Shown here piece by piece: positions 18,474 to 28,600 of a DNA stretch of 54,871 bases; positions within the stretch are counted from its first letter, which is position 1; each line of letters starts with the position of its first letter. The stretch lies in the NCBI GenBank assembly GCA_965216725.1, contig CBDCGI010000004.1:1-54871 (forward strand), given 5' to 3'. Position numbers and translations under genes: made by a program. A model generated the notes under the pieces. The model saw only the letters and a program-made list of their open reading frames with translations, searched no databases and was not told the origin of the DNA. Origin of the DNA: JACZUI01 sp965216725. GTDB lineage: Bacteria > Actinomycetota > Acidimicrobiia > Spongiisociales > ZC4RG35.

Positions 18474-18504
18474 ACCGAACCCCGGCCATCGGCCGGGGTT
18501 CGGT
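18474..18504 (-). terminator. Strong GC hairpin downstream of membrane repeat protein 1
   Basis: Fourteen perfect base pairs, ACCGAACCCCGGCC against GGCCGGGGTTCGGT, with an ATC loop. No T-run follows on the - strand, as is common for actinobacterial terminators. The right arm shares GGGTTCGGTC with the hairpin after the related gene at 31901. Confidence 0.7.
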
Positions 18505-18528
18505 CCGTGGTGGATCCGCTACCTGGGT

Positions 18529-19269
18529 TCAGGGGCCTTCCACCAGGTTGCGGGTGTGGGGATTGGCATCGTTGCCGCTCCCTGAAGAGCCTCCACCTTC
18601 AACCTGTGCTGCCTTCTGCTCGTTGGTCAGAGCAGAATCCTCGGCGAAGCTCGGCCCGCCGTTGGCCTCGTAGCTGCCTTCAATCGCCGCCGCCTTGGCG
18701 GAGTTGACCAGAGCCGACTCCTCCGAGACGGACGCACGTGTCATCGGCTGGTAGTTGCCCTCGAGCGAGCCCAGCTTGGCCTCGCTGACCGACAGCACCG
18801 AGTTGGTGTTGACGGCGGCCGAGGAGAGCACGACCGGGTCGGCGGACCCTTGGAAGTCTCTGGCCTGCTCCACCTTGTTGAAGGTGTAGTCACTGGGGAC
18901 GACAGGAGCGGCGACCAACTCGCCGATCTGCTGTGCGACCTTGTAGGCCGTGTAGCCGCCGAGCCCGGCCGTTGCGCTCCCGGCGACGAAGTTCTGATCG
19001 ATCCCTTCGAGGAGGTTCCTCGGGATCTCGAACGCCGCCGTGCCTGAGGCCGCACCGGCTGCGGAAGCCGCTTCCGGACCTCCCTCGTCGATGCCCTCGA
19101 GCAGGTTGTGAACCGATGCCTGTTCCCGGATCAGTTCTGCACTATCGCTGAAGATGTCCCTTCCCGCCAGGGTTGCAACAAAGATCACTGCCCCTGCGAT
19201 CAGAATCCACATCTTCCACCCGGAGAACTGGCCGCCCCGGGCTAGCTGCGTGGTGTGCGTCGTAGCCAT
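18529..19269 (-). CDS. Single-pass membrane protein with short internal repeats (MATTHT family member 1)
   Basis: From ATG 19267-19269, after AAAGGAAA, the product is 246 residues; an in-frame extension to 19332 has no ribosome site and would enter the regulatory repeats. After MATTHTTQLARGGQ comes one membrane helix (MWILIAGAVIFVATLAG). The rest is a low-complexity exported or cytosolic tail built of repeated units: NLLEGIDEG / NLLEGIDQN / NLVEGP; YTAYKVAQQ / YTFNKVEQA; and ESALVNSAKAAAIEGSYE / DSALTNEQKAAQVEGG. It is divergent from the giant regulator. A second member lies at 31901-32392. Function unknown. Confidence 0.75.
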   Translation of the reverse strand: MATTHTTQLARGGQFSGWKMWILIAGAVIFVATLAGRDIFSDSAELIREQASVHNLLEGIDEGGPEAASAAGAASGTAAFEIPRNLLEGIDQNFVAGSATAGLGGYTAYKVAQQIGELVAAPVVPSDYTFNKVEQARDFQGSADPVVLSSAAVNTNSVLSVSEAKLGSLEGNYQPMTRASVSEESALVNSAKAAAIEGSYEANGGPSFAEDSALTNEQKAAQVEGGGSSGSGNDANPHTRNLVEGP

Positions 19270-19337
19270 TGCCGTTTCCTTTCTTGCCATCCGGGGCCGT
19301 GTTGCCTCCGGATCCGCCACCACCATCAGCAACAGCC

Positions 19338-19385
19338 GTCAACAAACCGCCAAGAAACCGGGCGTTCGCGTCAAGAAAACGTCAA
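19338..19385. promoter_or_regulatory. Direct repeats of GTCAA-type boxes, candidate SARP sites
   Basis: GTCAA begins at 19338, GCCAA at 19349, GTCAA at 19370 and GTCAA at 19381: steps of 11, 21 and 11 bp. SARP regulators (OmpR-like fold with BTAD) are known to bind direct repeats with about one-helical-turn spacing. The repeats lie between the divergent membrane-protein gene and the giant SARP gene, so autoregulation of both is the simple reading. Confidence 0.5.
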
Positions 19386-19438
19386 AGGACCGCGACAACT
19401 TTGCATTTTCTTTGCACCCGGCTGGCACATTTCGCCAC

Positions 19439-22400
19439 ATGACACAAGGCGCGCTCAGCACTTCGACCACTAGCTTCACGTCAACCGTGAAGTTTCAAGT
19501 CCTCGGACCGGTCACGGTCGTCCAGGGGACCGAAACGCTGCCTTTGGGAGGGGCGAAACAGCGTGCGGTTCTCGCCGTCCTCATCTCGAGGGCCGGTTCT
19601 CCGGTATCGGCGGACCAGCTCGTTGAGGCCGTCTACGGGGAAGAAGCGACTGCCGGCGCGAGGCGGACTATCCAGACGTATGTGTCCAACCTGCGCTCGG
19701 TGGTGGGAGATGCCATACAGCGGAGATCCCACGGTTGGGTCCTGAACACCGACCGGGACGAGGTCGACGCGTTTCTCTTCGGGGACCTCTACGCCTCTGC
19801 ATCTGAAGCGGATCCAGAAGCGGCGGGCCACGCCCTAAGGGAAGCACTGGCCCTGTGGCGTGGACACCCATACGCAGACGTCGAGGCCCATGGCTATCTC
19901 GACGCCGAGGTCACCCGTCTCAACGAGCAGCGGGTATCGGCCCAGGCGGCGCGGGTCGACGCTGATCTGGCGATGGGCCACCATTCGGCCGTGATCGGCG
20001 AGATTGAGGCTTATCTCGCTGAGAATCCCTATCAGGAGCGATTCCGTGCCCAACACATGCTCGCTCTCTACCGCGCCGGGCGTCAAAAGGAGGCGTTGAC
20101 GTCCTACGCAACGATGCGTTCCCTGCTGGTCGACGAACTCGGAGTCGATCCGACTCCCGAACTACAGGAGCTCGAGCAGCGCATTCTGGAACAGGATCCA
20201 TCGTTGGCGGCGCCGGTCGACAGCAGCATTCATCGTCGAGCGGTTTTGGTTGCCGACCCTGGAGATCCTATCGAGTTGGCCCGGCTGTCTCCTCAAGTCC
20301 TCGACGAGATTCTCGAATCGGCGAGAGGACTGTTGTCACATGTGGTGAACGCCGAAGGCGGCGACCTTGTCGACCCAGTGGGGACGGCTTCCTACGCGAT
20401 CTTCGGTGATCCGGCCGAAGCTGCTGCTGCCGCTCACACGGTTGCGATTCGGGGCAGCGGCGACCTGCGGATGGCCATCGACTGGGGTGATATCGAAGTC
20501 GGGGAAGCTGGTGTCTCGGGACCGCCGGTATCGCGGGCGGCCCGTCTGGTCGCCGCCGCCCATCCCGGACAGGTTCTTCTTTCCCCCGAAGCGCAGCGAG
20601 CCTTGACGGAAGGAACCATCCGCTCGGGAATGCGCTTCGAGGCCCTCGGAGAGCACCCTCTTCGTGGACTTGAAGCGCCGATCGCCGTCTTCCAGCTTCT
20701 TGTCGGAGATCCAGCGGCTCCCTTTCCGCCGCTCGTCACCGACCGCAACCCTCCTCCGCTCCCCGGCGGACCGGATCGCAACGTCCCTGGATACGAATTG
20801 AGAGAACCGATCGGACGCGGCTCTATCGGTTCCATCTACAAGGCCTACCAACCTTCGGTCGGTCGCGAAGTCGTAGTGGAGGTGATCAGCCGGGCCGAGT
20901 CATCAGACGCAGATTTCATACGCCGGTTCGAAGCTGACGTACAACGTCTGTCACTGATGGAACACCCCCACATCCTCCCCATCCTCGACTACTGGCGAGA
21001 TACGGAAGGGGCGTTCATCGTCTATCCCTACCACAGAGGTGGAGGGCTGCAGGACTCGATTGCAGCCATTGATGCCGACCGCGCCATCACCCAGATAGGT
21101 TCGGCCCTTGCCTACGCCCACTCTTACGGTCTGGTTCACGGGAGGCTTGCACCTAATCGAGTGGTGCTAGACGAATCCGGCAACACCTATCTGTATGGGT
21201 TTCCAATCGGCGGCTTGTTCAACGTCGACCCCGAGGTTGCGGCATACGCCATGGCCGAAACGATCGGGGATCAACCCACGACGCGCGAAGACGTGTATTC
21301 GTTGGCGGTCCTCGCCGAGACGTTGCGAACCGGCGCCGAGCCCGACCCTGACGTGCCGGGCAGGCTCGAACCCGATGCGACAACCGTCGAGGAGCTCTTG
21401 TCGACTCTCTTTCCGGAGACGGACCGCCCGGAGGCAACGTACACCGAATCCCGCAACCCTTACAAGGGACTTTCTGCCTTCCACGAATCCGATGCGGGTG
21501 ACTTTTACGGACGAGCGCCTGTTGTCGCCGAGCTGGTCCAAGCCCTCAAACGCAACCGGCTATTGGCGGTCGTCGGCCCTTCCGGTATCGGCAAATCGTC
21601 GGTGGTTCGCGCCGGGCTAATCCCGGCGTTGCGGAATGGTGCCATCACCGGTTCAGATGACTGGCTGATCACAGACTTCTTTCCGGGCTCTCGACCGTTT
21701 CGCGAGCTCGAGCGTGCGCTGGAGCGGATTGCCCCAGCCATTCCAACGACGATGCGATTGGCCCTAGCGGAAGGAGAACCGGATGCGTTGATGGTCGAGC
21801 CAGCTCTTTGGCCCTTCTCAAACAAGGTCCTCCTCTTAATCGATCAGTTCGAGGAGCTCTTCACCTTGTCTGACCCAGTGACGACCAGCCGCTTCCTTGC
21901 TTTGCTTCAACGTTGCGCCAGTCATGACGACATCTACTGCGTTGTCACGCTCAGAGCGGACTTCCTCGACCGACCACTTCGGTATTCGGGCTTCGGGGAG
22001 ACGCTCAGGACAGGCCTCGTCACCCTCAGGTCATTGAACCCCGATGAATTGAGCCAGGCAATCAACCGACCGTTGGAAAACGTCGGAATAGCAGTTGACG
22101 ACGACGTGGCCGCCAGGATGGTCGCAGCAGTCCATGACCAACCAGGAGCTCTGCCGCATCTCCAGCATGCGCTCACGCAACTCTTCGAGATCCGTGAGAC
22201 GAATCTGATTTCGGTGGGAGACTACGAAAAAGTCGGTGGCGTCACCGGGGCGCTTGCCCGTAAAGCTGAGGAGGTCATCCAATCCCTCGGTACTGAAGAG
22301 CGCGGAAGTGCAAAGCAGATCTTCTTGAGGCTTCTGACGATCGCTGATGACGGAATCCCGACCCGTCGTCGAGTCCGTGTCACCGATCTCGAGTTCTTAC

Positions 22401-25030
22401 GGCCCGCAAATGTGTTAGACGCATTCACTCGAGCACGGTTGTTGGTTAGTGACAGCGACCCCGTAACTCGACAACCGACCATTGAAATCGCCCACGAGGC
22501 GCTGCTGTCTACCTGGCCGAGGCTCGCGAGCTGGATTCATGAGCACCAGGGCCACATTGTGATGCGGAGACGTCTCGCTGAATCGGCACGCGAATGGCAA
22601 TCCAGCGGTGAGTCTCAGGACTATCTGTTGACAGCTCAGCGGTTGTCTCAACACGAGGAATGGACCACCGGGACCGAGTTGACCCTCACGTCCGAGGAGC
22701 AGCTCTTTTTGGAAGCTTCGAAGGCCTGGAATCAGCAGTTGGCTGCCGAGGCCGCCGCACGGACAAGACGGTCACAAGCAGCGGCGATGGCGTCGGCCGC
22801 CATCGGCGTCAGAGACCACGATCCAGAGCTGGGAGTTCTTCTAGCGATCGAATCGGCGAAACGCGATCCGGGAGGACAGGGACCAACGGCCCTGGCAGCG
22901 TCCCTGCAGCAACACAGAGCGCTGTTCTCCGTCTCGTTGGAGTCGACGTCCCCATCTTGGGGAGGAGTCGAGGGCGGTATCAGTCCTGATGGTTCGCTAT
23001 TGGCCATATCCAACGCTGGCGAAATACAGATATGGGAAGTAGGTGATTCCGCTCCCCGGTGGACGAAGCAAGCTGAAGGCGATCTCGGATTCCTCGGCGC
23101 CTGGTTCACATCAACTGCGGACAAAATCATCTCGTTCGAGGCTCCGACTGACGGTGCCCGGTGGCGCCCAGGCCAGGGAAGCCTCATCATTCTCGATGCC
23201 GAAAGCGGCGCACTCGTGGATTCTCACAGCACGCCTCCCTGCACGCGACCCCACTTTGCCAACCTCGCCCAGAACGGTCCGTTCATCGACACGACCCGAC
23301 CTGTCCTCATAGAGTCCGTAGCTGACGAATCCGGAAAATGCGGCTGGTTCGATAACCCTTCACTGCTCGAATTCGACATAGAGACCGGGGTCAGCAGAGT
23401 GATCGCATCGGGTGTAACGGGCGGACTAACCGGTGTTCCCACGATGAGTTCCGACAAGAAACGGCTGGCCTATGCCCAGGACGGGCCAGGAGCCGTGCTC
23501 GATCTGACATCCAACAAACCAGTGATGCAGCTGCCGCCCGGGCTCTCCACGATCAATAAAGATGGGACTCTTGTCCTGGCGAGCATCGATCCCCTCGAGC
23601 TTTGGGACGTCGAGTCCAAAGTGAAGCTCCGTGAGTTCCCTGGGAACTTCAGCGTTGCCTGGTTCAGCGACGACGAGTCGATCGTTTATGGGGCCACTTT
23701 CAACGGGTTCACCACCATGTTCGATCTCAAATCCGGGCGAGAGCTCATCAGGGTGAGAGGTCAAGGAGGTCGACAGGTCTGTGTCCAGTTGAGCACAGAT
23801 GGGACGCGGCTGGGCACCAGCTCCGCTGACGCGACAGTGACGGTCTGGAACACAGCTTCCATGATCTCGGGCGACGCAGGCATACCCAAGATTGAATCTG
23901 GTAGCGGCCAAATCCCTTGGGGGGGCATCCGTGTCGGAAGAGAACGCATCTTTGTGGCACGAGGATCCGGGATCGGAGGTCATTTCATCAGCGCGATAGC
24001 TACTACGGAAATCGATCGTGCGGCCTTTACGAATCTCGGCCAGATCCCGGGAAGGGTCTATGCCGAGCATCCAAACGGTCGTCAAGTTGCGATTCAAACG
24101 TGGTCGGGACAGGTGGAGTTGTCCGACGAGGAAGCTGGCGGTTCGGGCCTGGGAGGCAAATATGAGAGGACGGGTCTGATCCAGTTGTTCGACCTGGGGC
24201 GCCGCGATGTTGCTGCACAGCTACCCGGGCCGAGACAGTGGTTCTATGGGCCGGAAACCGAAACATACGTTGCCGACGAGGATGGACTGGAGTTCCCAGA
24301 CTCATGGCAGGATCACGCTCACTCCATGAAGTACTCCCACGACGGCCGCCTCCTAGCCATGGGAGGGGACAGCGGCTACGTGGCAGTCTGGTCGCTTGAG
24401 GACGAACAGCTCGTTTGGGCGCTCGACACCCAAGAAGGTGGCTCAGCGTTTCCTTGGGGTGCGGTTTGTGTCGAGTTTTCCCCCGACGATCAGACCCTTG
24501 TCGTAGCTCGAAGACCCCTTTTGCAGGTGTTTCGGGTTGGAGACTGGCAGCTGCTTGCGTCCCGAACGATCGCACAGCCGTTCAACGAAATGAGATTTAC
24601 ATCAGCGGGAAAGAATCTTGTAGCAATCGATTGGCTGTCAGAGATCTCTTTCTATGAGCCCACCAGCCTCACGCTTCTTGCCTCTTTGCGCGGACACCAA
24701 GGAGGCTCAATCAGCGATCTCGACATCGATCCGAGCGGGACCTGGGCCGCTACGGCAGGAAACGACGGCGAGACCTGGATCTGGGACATAATGGAGCGCA
24801 GAATGGTCCGCCGACTCCCGCTGGGTCCCGAAGCCCATCAATCAGCCAGGTTCCTCGACGAGCAGACCATTCTTATAGCGTCGGAGTCCGATGTTGTGGG
24901 GATGACACTCGACGTTCAAGCTCAGCTCCAGTATGCGCGAAGCCGAATCACTCGTACGTTCACACCAGAGGAATGCGCCACCTACAACATCGACCCCTGC
25001 CCCACGTTGGAGGAGATCAAGTCGGGCTAG
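19439..25030 (+). CDS. Giant regulator 1: SARP/BTAD + cyclase-like + pseudokinase + nSTAND1 NTPase + WD40
   Basis: 1863 residues from ATG 19439; the frame is open from 19154 but that part covers the divergent promoter. Order of regions: OmpR-type winged helix (~17-100, VKFQVLGPVTV); BTAD helical repeats (~105-250); degenerate class III cyclase-like domain (~265-430, ending RAARLVAAAHPGQVLLSPEA); kinase-like domain (~448-660); nSTAND1 NTPase (Walker A GPSGIGKSS ~712, Walker B LLLIDQFEELF ~798); WD40-like propeller from ~1155; tail with YNIDPCPTLEE. The kinase is dead: the VAIK Lys position reads VVVEV, the HxD loop reads HGRLAPN and DFG reads YGF. No membrane helix is seen, unlike its paralogue at 25607. 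Probably a signal-integrating transcription regulator. Confidence 0.88.
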   Translation: MTQGALSTSTTSFTSTVKFQVLGPVTVVQGTETLPLGGAKQRAVLAVLISRAGSPVSADQLVEAVYGEEATAGARRTIQTYVSNLRSVVGDAIQRRSHGWVLNTDRDEVDAFLFGDLYASASEADPEAAGHALREALALWRGHPYADVEAHGYLDAEVTRLNEQRVSAQAARVDADLAMGHHSAVIGEIEAYLAENPYQERFRAQHMLALYRAGRQKEALTSYATMRSLLVDELGVDPTPELQELEQRILEQDPSLAAPVDSSIHRRAVLVADPGDPIELARLSPQVLDEILESARGLLSHVVNAEGGDLVDPVGTASYAIFGDPAEAAAAAHTVAIRGSGDLRMAIDWGDIEVGEAGVSGPPVSRAARLVAAAHPGQVLLSPEAQRALTEGTIRSGMRFEALGEHPLRGLEAPIAVFQLLVGDPAAPFPPLVTDRNPPPLPGGPDRNVPGYELREPIGRGSIGSIYKAYQPSVGREVVVEVISRAESSDADFIRRFEADVQRLSLMEHPHILPILDYWRDTEGAFIVYPYHRGGGLQDSIAAIDADRAITQIGSALAYAHSYGLVHGRLAPNRVVLDESGNTYLYGFPIGGLFNVDPEVAAYAMAETIGDQPTTREDVYSLAVLAETLRTGAEPDPDVPGRLEPDATTVEELLSTLFPETDRPEATYTESRNPYKGLSAFHESDAGDFYGRAPVVAELVQALKRNRLLAVVGPSGIGKSSVVRAGLIPALRNGAITGSDDWLITDFFPGSRPFRELERALERIAPAIPTTMRLALAEGEPDALMVEPALWPFSNKVLLLIDQFEELFTLSDPVTTSRFLALLQRCASHDDIYCVVTLRADFLDRPLRYSGFGETLRTGLVTLRSLNPDELSQAINRPLENVGIAVDDDVAARMVAAVHDQPGALPHLQHALTQLFEIRETNLISVGDYEKVGGVTGALARKAEEVIQSLGTEERGSAKQIFLRLLTIADDGIPTRRRVRVTDLEFLRPANVLDAFTRARLLVSDSDPVTRQPTIEIAHEALLSTWPRLASWIHEHQGHIVMRRRLAESAREWQSSGESQDYLLTAQRLSQHEEWTTGTELTLTSEEQLFLEASKAWNQQLAAEAAARTRRSQAAAMASAAIGVRDHDPELGVLLAIESAKRDPGGQGPTALAASLQQHRALFSVSLESTSPSWGGVEGGISPDGSLLAISNAGEIQIWEVGDSAPRWTKQAEGDLGFLGAWFTSTADKIISFEAPTDGARWRPGQGSLIILDAESGALVDSHSTPPCTRPHFANLAQNGPFIDTTRPVLIESVADESGKCGWFDNPSLLEFDIETGVSRVIASGVTGGLTGVPTMSSDKKRLAYAQDGPGAVLDLTSNKPVMQLPPGLSTINKDGTLVLASIDPLELWDVESKVKLREFPGNFSVAWFSDDESIVYGATFNGFTTMFDLKSGRELIRVRGQGGRQVCVQLSTDGTRLGTSSADATVTVWNTASMISGDAGIPKIESGSGQIPWGGIRVGRERIFVARGSGIGGHFISAIATTEIDRAAFTNLGQIPGRVYAEHPNGRQVAIQTWSGQVELSDEEAGGSGLGGKYERTGLIQLFDLGRRDVAAQLPGPRQWFYGPETETYVADEDGLEFPDSWQDHAHSMKYSHDGRLLAMGGDSGYVAVWSLEDEQLVWALDTQEGGSAFPWGAVCVEFSPDDQTLVVARRPLLQVFRVGDWQLLASRTIAQPFNEMRFTSAGKNLVAIDWLSEISFYEPTSLTLLASLRGHQGGSISDLDIDPSGTWAATAGNDGETWIWDIMERRMVRRLPLGPEAHQSARFLDEQTILIASESDVVGMTLDVQAQLQYARSRITRTFTPEECATYNIDPCPTLEEIKSG

Positions 25031-25391
25031 GAATTGCCACTGCGGACTCGGACGACAGCCTCGAAATCAGCGCGAAGGTGGCGGTGAGGACAGTCACTGT
25101 CGCCATGGAGATCGTGTACTGCTGACGCTGCAGCTTGTCGAACCGGGCGTTGATCTCAGTCCTGAACTCACGCATCTCGGCCTTGAATTCCCTCATCTCG
25201 GCCTTGAATTCTCGGACGTCCTCTTTGAAGGTTTCCAGGTCGTCACGAACCAGAGCCACATCGCCTTTGGTAGCAACCTCGTCTACCGGAAACATCGGCA
25301 AATGCCTCATCAGCGTCTCCGCGTGCTCTGCTCCAAGCACATCCTCGAGACGAGAATACAACGAATGTCTGGCGGATTCGATTGAACTCAC
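25017..25391 (-). CDS. Coiled-coil protein with C-terminal membrane anchor
   Basis: 124 residues from GTG 25389-25391. The middle is a heptad-rich coiled coil with near-identical units (FKAEMREFKAEMREFRTEI), followed by RFDKLQRQQYTISMATVTVLTATFALI, a C-terminal helix. This layout resembles the DUF1640/CCDC90-like group of tail-anchored coiled-coil proteins. Its 3' end overlaps the end of giant 1 by 14 bp, and it is divergent from giant 2. Function unknown. Confidence 0.65.
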   Translation of the reverse strand: MSSIESARHSLYSRLEDVLGAEHAETLMRHLPMFPVDEVATKGDVALVRDDLETFKEDVREFKAEMREFKAEMREFRTEINARFDKLQRQQYTISMATVTVLTATFALISRLSSESAVAIPSPT

Positions 25392-25568
25392 TCACTCAGC
25401 ATGTCTGATTTCTCGCACGGATTCAACGGGGTTGGTTTCTCGGTGACAGAGGTGATCCCACATCCGGAGTTTCTCATTGGGTTGCGATTTACCACGGATA
25501 ATCCTCTTCTCACACGGCACGAACTCCACGGGGTACAACACCTCTAGCTCCGAAGTTCTCGAAGGTCG

Positions 25569-25593
25569 TTGACAACCCGTTGACAGGCCTGAC
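25569..25593. promoter_or_regulatory. TTGAC direct repeats upstream of giant 2
   Basis: TTGAC at 25569 and again at 25580 (11-bp step), then CTGAC at 25589. TTGAC is the reverse complement of GTCAA, the box repeated at 11-bp steps before giant 1. They end 13 nt before GTG 25607. Confidence 0.45.
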
Positions 25594-25606
25594 CGATGCT
25601 CGTGCG

Positions 25607-28600
25607 GTGACCACGCCGACCCGTCAGCAACAGGGCACCCGGGAGTATGTTCCTAAGGTGGATTTCAGGGTCCTGGGACCGCTGGAAGTCGTCGAGAACG
25701 GCACAGCCACGCAAGTTGGGAGGCCCGAAGCAGCGCAGCGTGCTGGCCCTGCTCATCGCCAATGCGGGACGGCCGGTCTCGACCGACACCCTGATCGACG
25801 CCGCGTATGGCGACGATGCCCCGGACCGGGTGGCTCGGTCGATCCACACCTACATCTCAAATCTTCGTGGCGAGATCGGCGAGGTGATCGTCCGCGACGG
25901 CAGAGGATACCGGTTCACCGGCGAACGCTCGTTGGTCGACGCTTCCCGATTCGAAGATGTAGTAGCCGAAGACGGCCAACCTCAACGATCCAGCCGAAAG
26001 GGCCCAACTGCTCCGCGAGGCGCTCGCCATGTGGAGGGGACACCCCTACGCCGACGTGGACGGACGCTCCGAACTCCACGCCACCATCACCCATCTCAAC
26101 GAGTTGCGGTTGACTGCGATCGAACGTCGGATCGACGCCGAGCTGGACGCAGGGTCATCACCGCGATCTGATCGCCGAGCTCGAATCGCTCACGACCGAG
26201 CACCCCGTACGGGAGAGGTTCCGTGCCCAGCAAATGCTCGCCTTGTACCGCTCCGGCCGTCAAACCGAAGCCCTGCGCGCCTACGAGAACGCACGCGAAG
26301 CTACCTGGTGGAGGAAATGGGTCTCGACCCCTCCCCCGAATTGCAGGACCTCGAGCAGAGAATCCTCACCCAGGACCCAACCCTCGACGCCTCTAACTCC
26401 GCCACGCGGTCAAACACGGGGCGGTGATGGTCGTCGACATGGCGACCACCGAGTATCTGGAGGCTCTCGGCCCCGACGAACGGCATCGCTTCCTGTCCGA
26501 GCGAGACAACGCAGTTCGTCGACGAGGCACTGACCTCCCAAGGAGGATCGGTTATCGCCGAACGCGGTACCGCTCTCTACGCATGGTTCGAGGAACCCAG
26601 CGCCGCGGTGGCAGCCGCTGATACCGCACAGAGAACGCTGCATACGTCCGACCGAAGAAGACCGCCATCGCACCGGATTGGCATCGCCACCGGAGATGTC
26701 GAGACCTCCGGAGACCAGGTGGCCGGTCCGCCCCTCCGCAGAGCGGCAAGCATCGTCGCCATCGCCCATGAAGGCCAGAGTGCTTCTCGACGCGATGACC
26801 CAGAACGCGATCACCGACTCGGGGGCACCAGGTCCGAGCATTCGCAGCCTGGGGAGCCACAACGTTCACGGCCTCGATGAGGATCAGGTCGTCTATCAAC
26901 TCAACGTCGAAGGCCTCCCCACCTCCTACCCACCTCTGCAAACCGGGAAGACCCCGCCGCCGCTCCCCGTATCCCAGAGGGCGGGATCCCTGGCTTCGAG
27001 CTGCGCGAAGAGGTCGGTTCAGGTGCCTTCGGTGCGGTCCACCGCGGCTATCAACCCAGCATCGGCCGGGAGGTTGCGATCAAGGCAATCCATCCCGAGT
27101 TCGCCAACGACCCCGAATTCATCCGCCGCTTCGAGGTCGAAGCTCATCTGGTGTCACGGCTGGAACACCCCTACATCGTCCCTCTCTATGACTACTGGCG
27201 GCAGCCCGGCGGCGCCTTCCTGGTGATGCGCTGGCTCCGGGGCGGGACCTTGGGAGACCGTCTCGCGGAAGGTCAGATGAGCATGGAGGAGATGTCGGAC
27301 CTGGTGAGCAAGATTGGCTCGGCGCTGGCATATGCACACCGTCGGGGCGTGGTGCATGGTGATCTGAAGCCTTCCAACATCCTGTACGACGATGAGGCAG
27401 TCCCCTATCTCACCGACTTCGGGATCGCCCGGCGGTTTGAGTCCGGTCCAAATCCCGTAGTCGAGGAGGTGGCCGAGTTCGCCTCACTCGTCACTCGATG
27501 CTTGCCCGAGACATCAACGGCGTCCGAAATACTCGACCGGGCGCTGTCCGATCGGGCCTTTAACGACATGGTCTCTTTCCTTGCCGCCTGGGAATCGGCC
27601 ACCACCGGCACCGACTTCGAAGCCGCCCGCAGCCGGTTCACCGAGACCCGCAACCCCTACAAGGGCCTGGCCGCCTTTGGGGAGAACGATGCCGCCGACT
27701 TTCACGGCCGGGGTGACGTAGTCGAGGATCTGGTTGGCATGATCGCCGAATCGAAATTCCTCGCCGTGGCCGGTCCCTCGGGTATCGGCAAGTCGTCAGT
27801 GGTTCGGGCCGGTCTCATACCTGCCCTCCGGTCCGGGGCGGCGCCTGGATCAGACCTCTGGCTGATCACCGACATGCTCCCCGGCGCCCAGCCCTTCCGG
27901 GAACTGGAACGAGCTCTGGGGCGGGTAGCAGTACGGGTCCCCAACGACCTCCGCGAGGGACTGGTGGAGGAGAACCCGGCGGTCGTCTCACAAATCGCCG
28001 CAGCACTTCCCACCGGTTCCGAGTTGCTGTTGGTCGTGGATCAGTTCGAAGAGTTGTTCACCATGACCCCGCCGAACACGACGGCAAGGTTCCTGGAGCT
28101 GCTGACCAAAGCGGTCGAGAACGACCTCGCCCGGGTGATCATCACGGTGAGGGCCGACTACCTCGATCACCCCCTTCGCTACTCGGGCTTCGTCCCGATG
28201 CTCCGGACCGGGATCGTCACAGTGGGGTCGCCAACCAAGTCGGAGCTCTCCGAGATCGTCACCGAACCCGCCGCGGGGGTGGGAGTCCAGATCGAACCGT
28301 CATTGGTCGAGAGCCTGGTCGATGACGTGCACGACCGCCCCGGCGCCCTTCCCTTGCTGCAACACGCACTGACCGAGTTGTTCGAAGAACGAACCAGCGA
28401 CGTGTTGGGGGTGGCCGACTATGAACGAGCCGGTGGTGTTACCGGCACGTTGGCGAGACGGGCGGAGGCGATTTACGAGGAGCTCGACTCCGACGAGCGG
28501 TCCAAGGCGAAACAGGTCTTCTTGAGGTTGGTGACCCTCGCCGATGAGAGCACCGCCACCAGGAAGCGCCTCCGAATCTCGGAGATGGAGCATCTCGACG

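Noticed and set aside
19154..19438. In-frame N-terminal extension of giant regulator 1
   Set aside because: It covers the divergent membrane-protein gene start and the GTCAA repeats, has low-complexity translation, and the paralogue at 25607 begins at the same distance before its VLGP motif.
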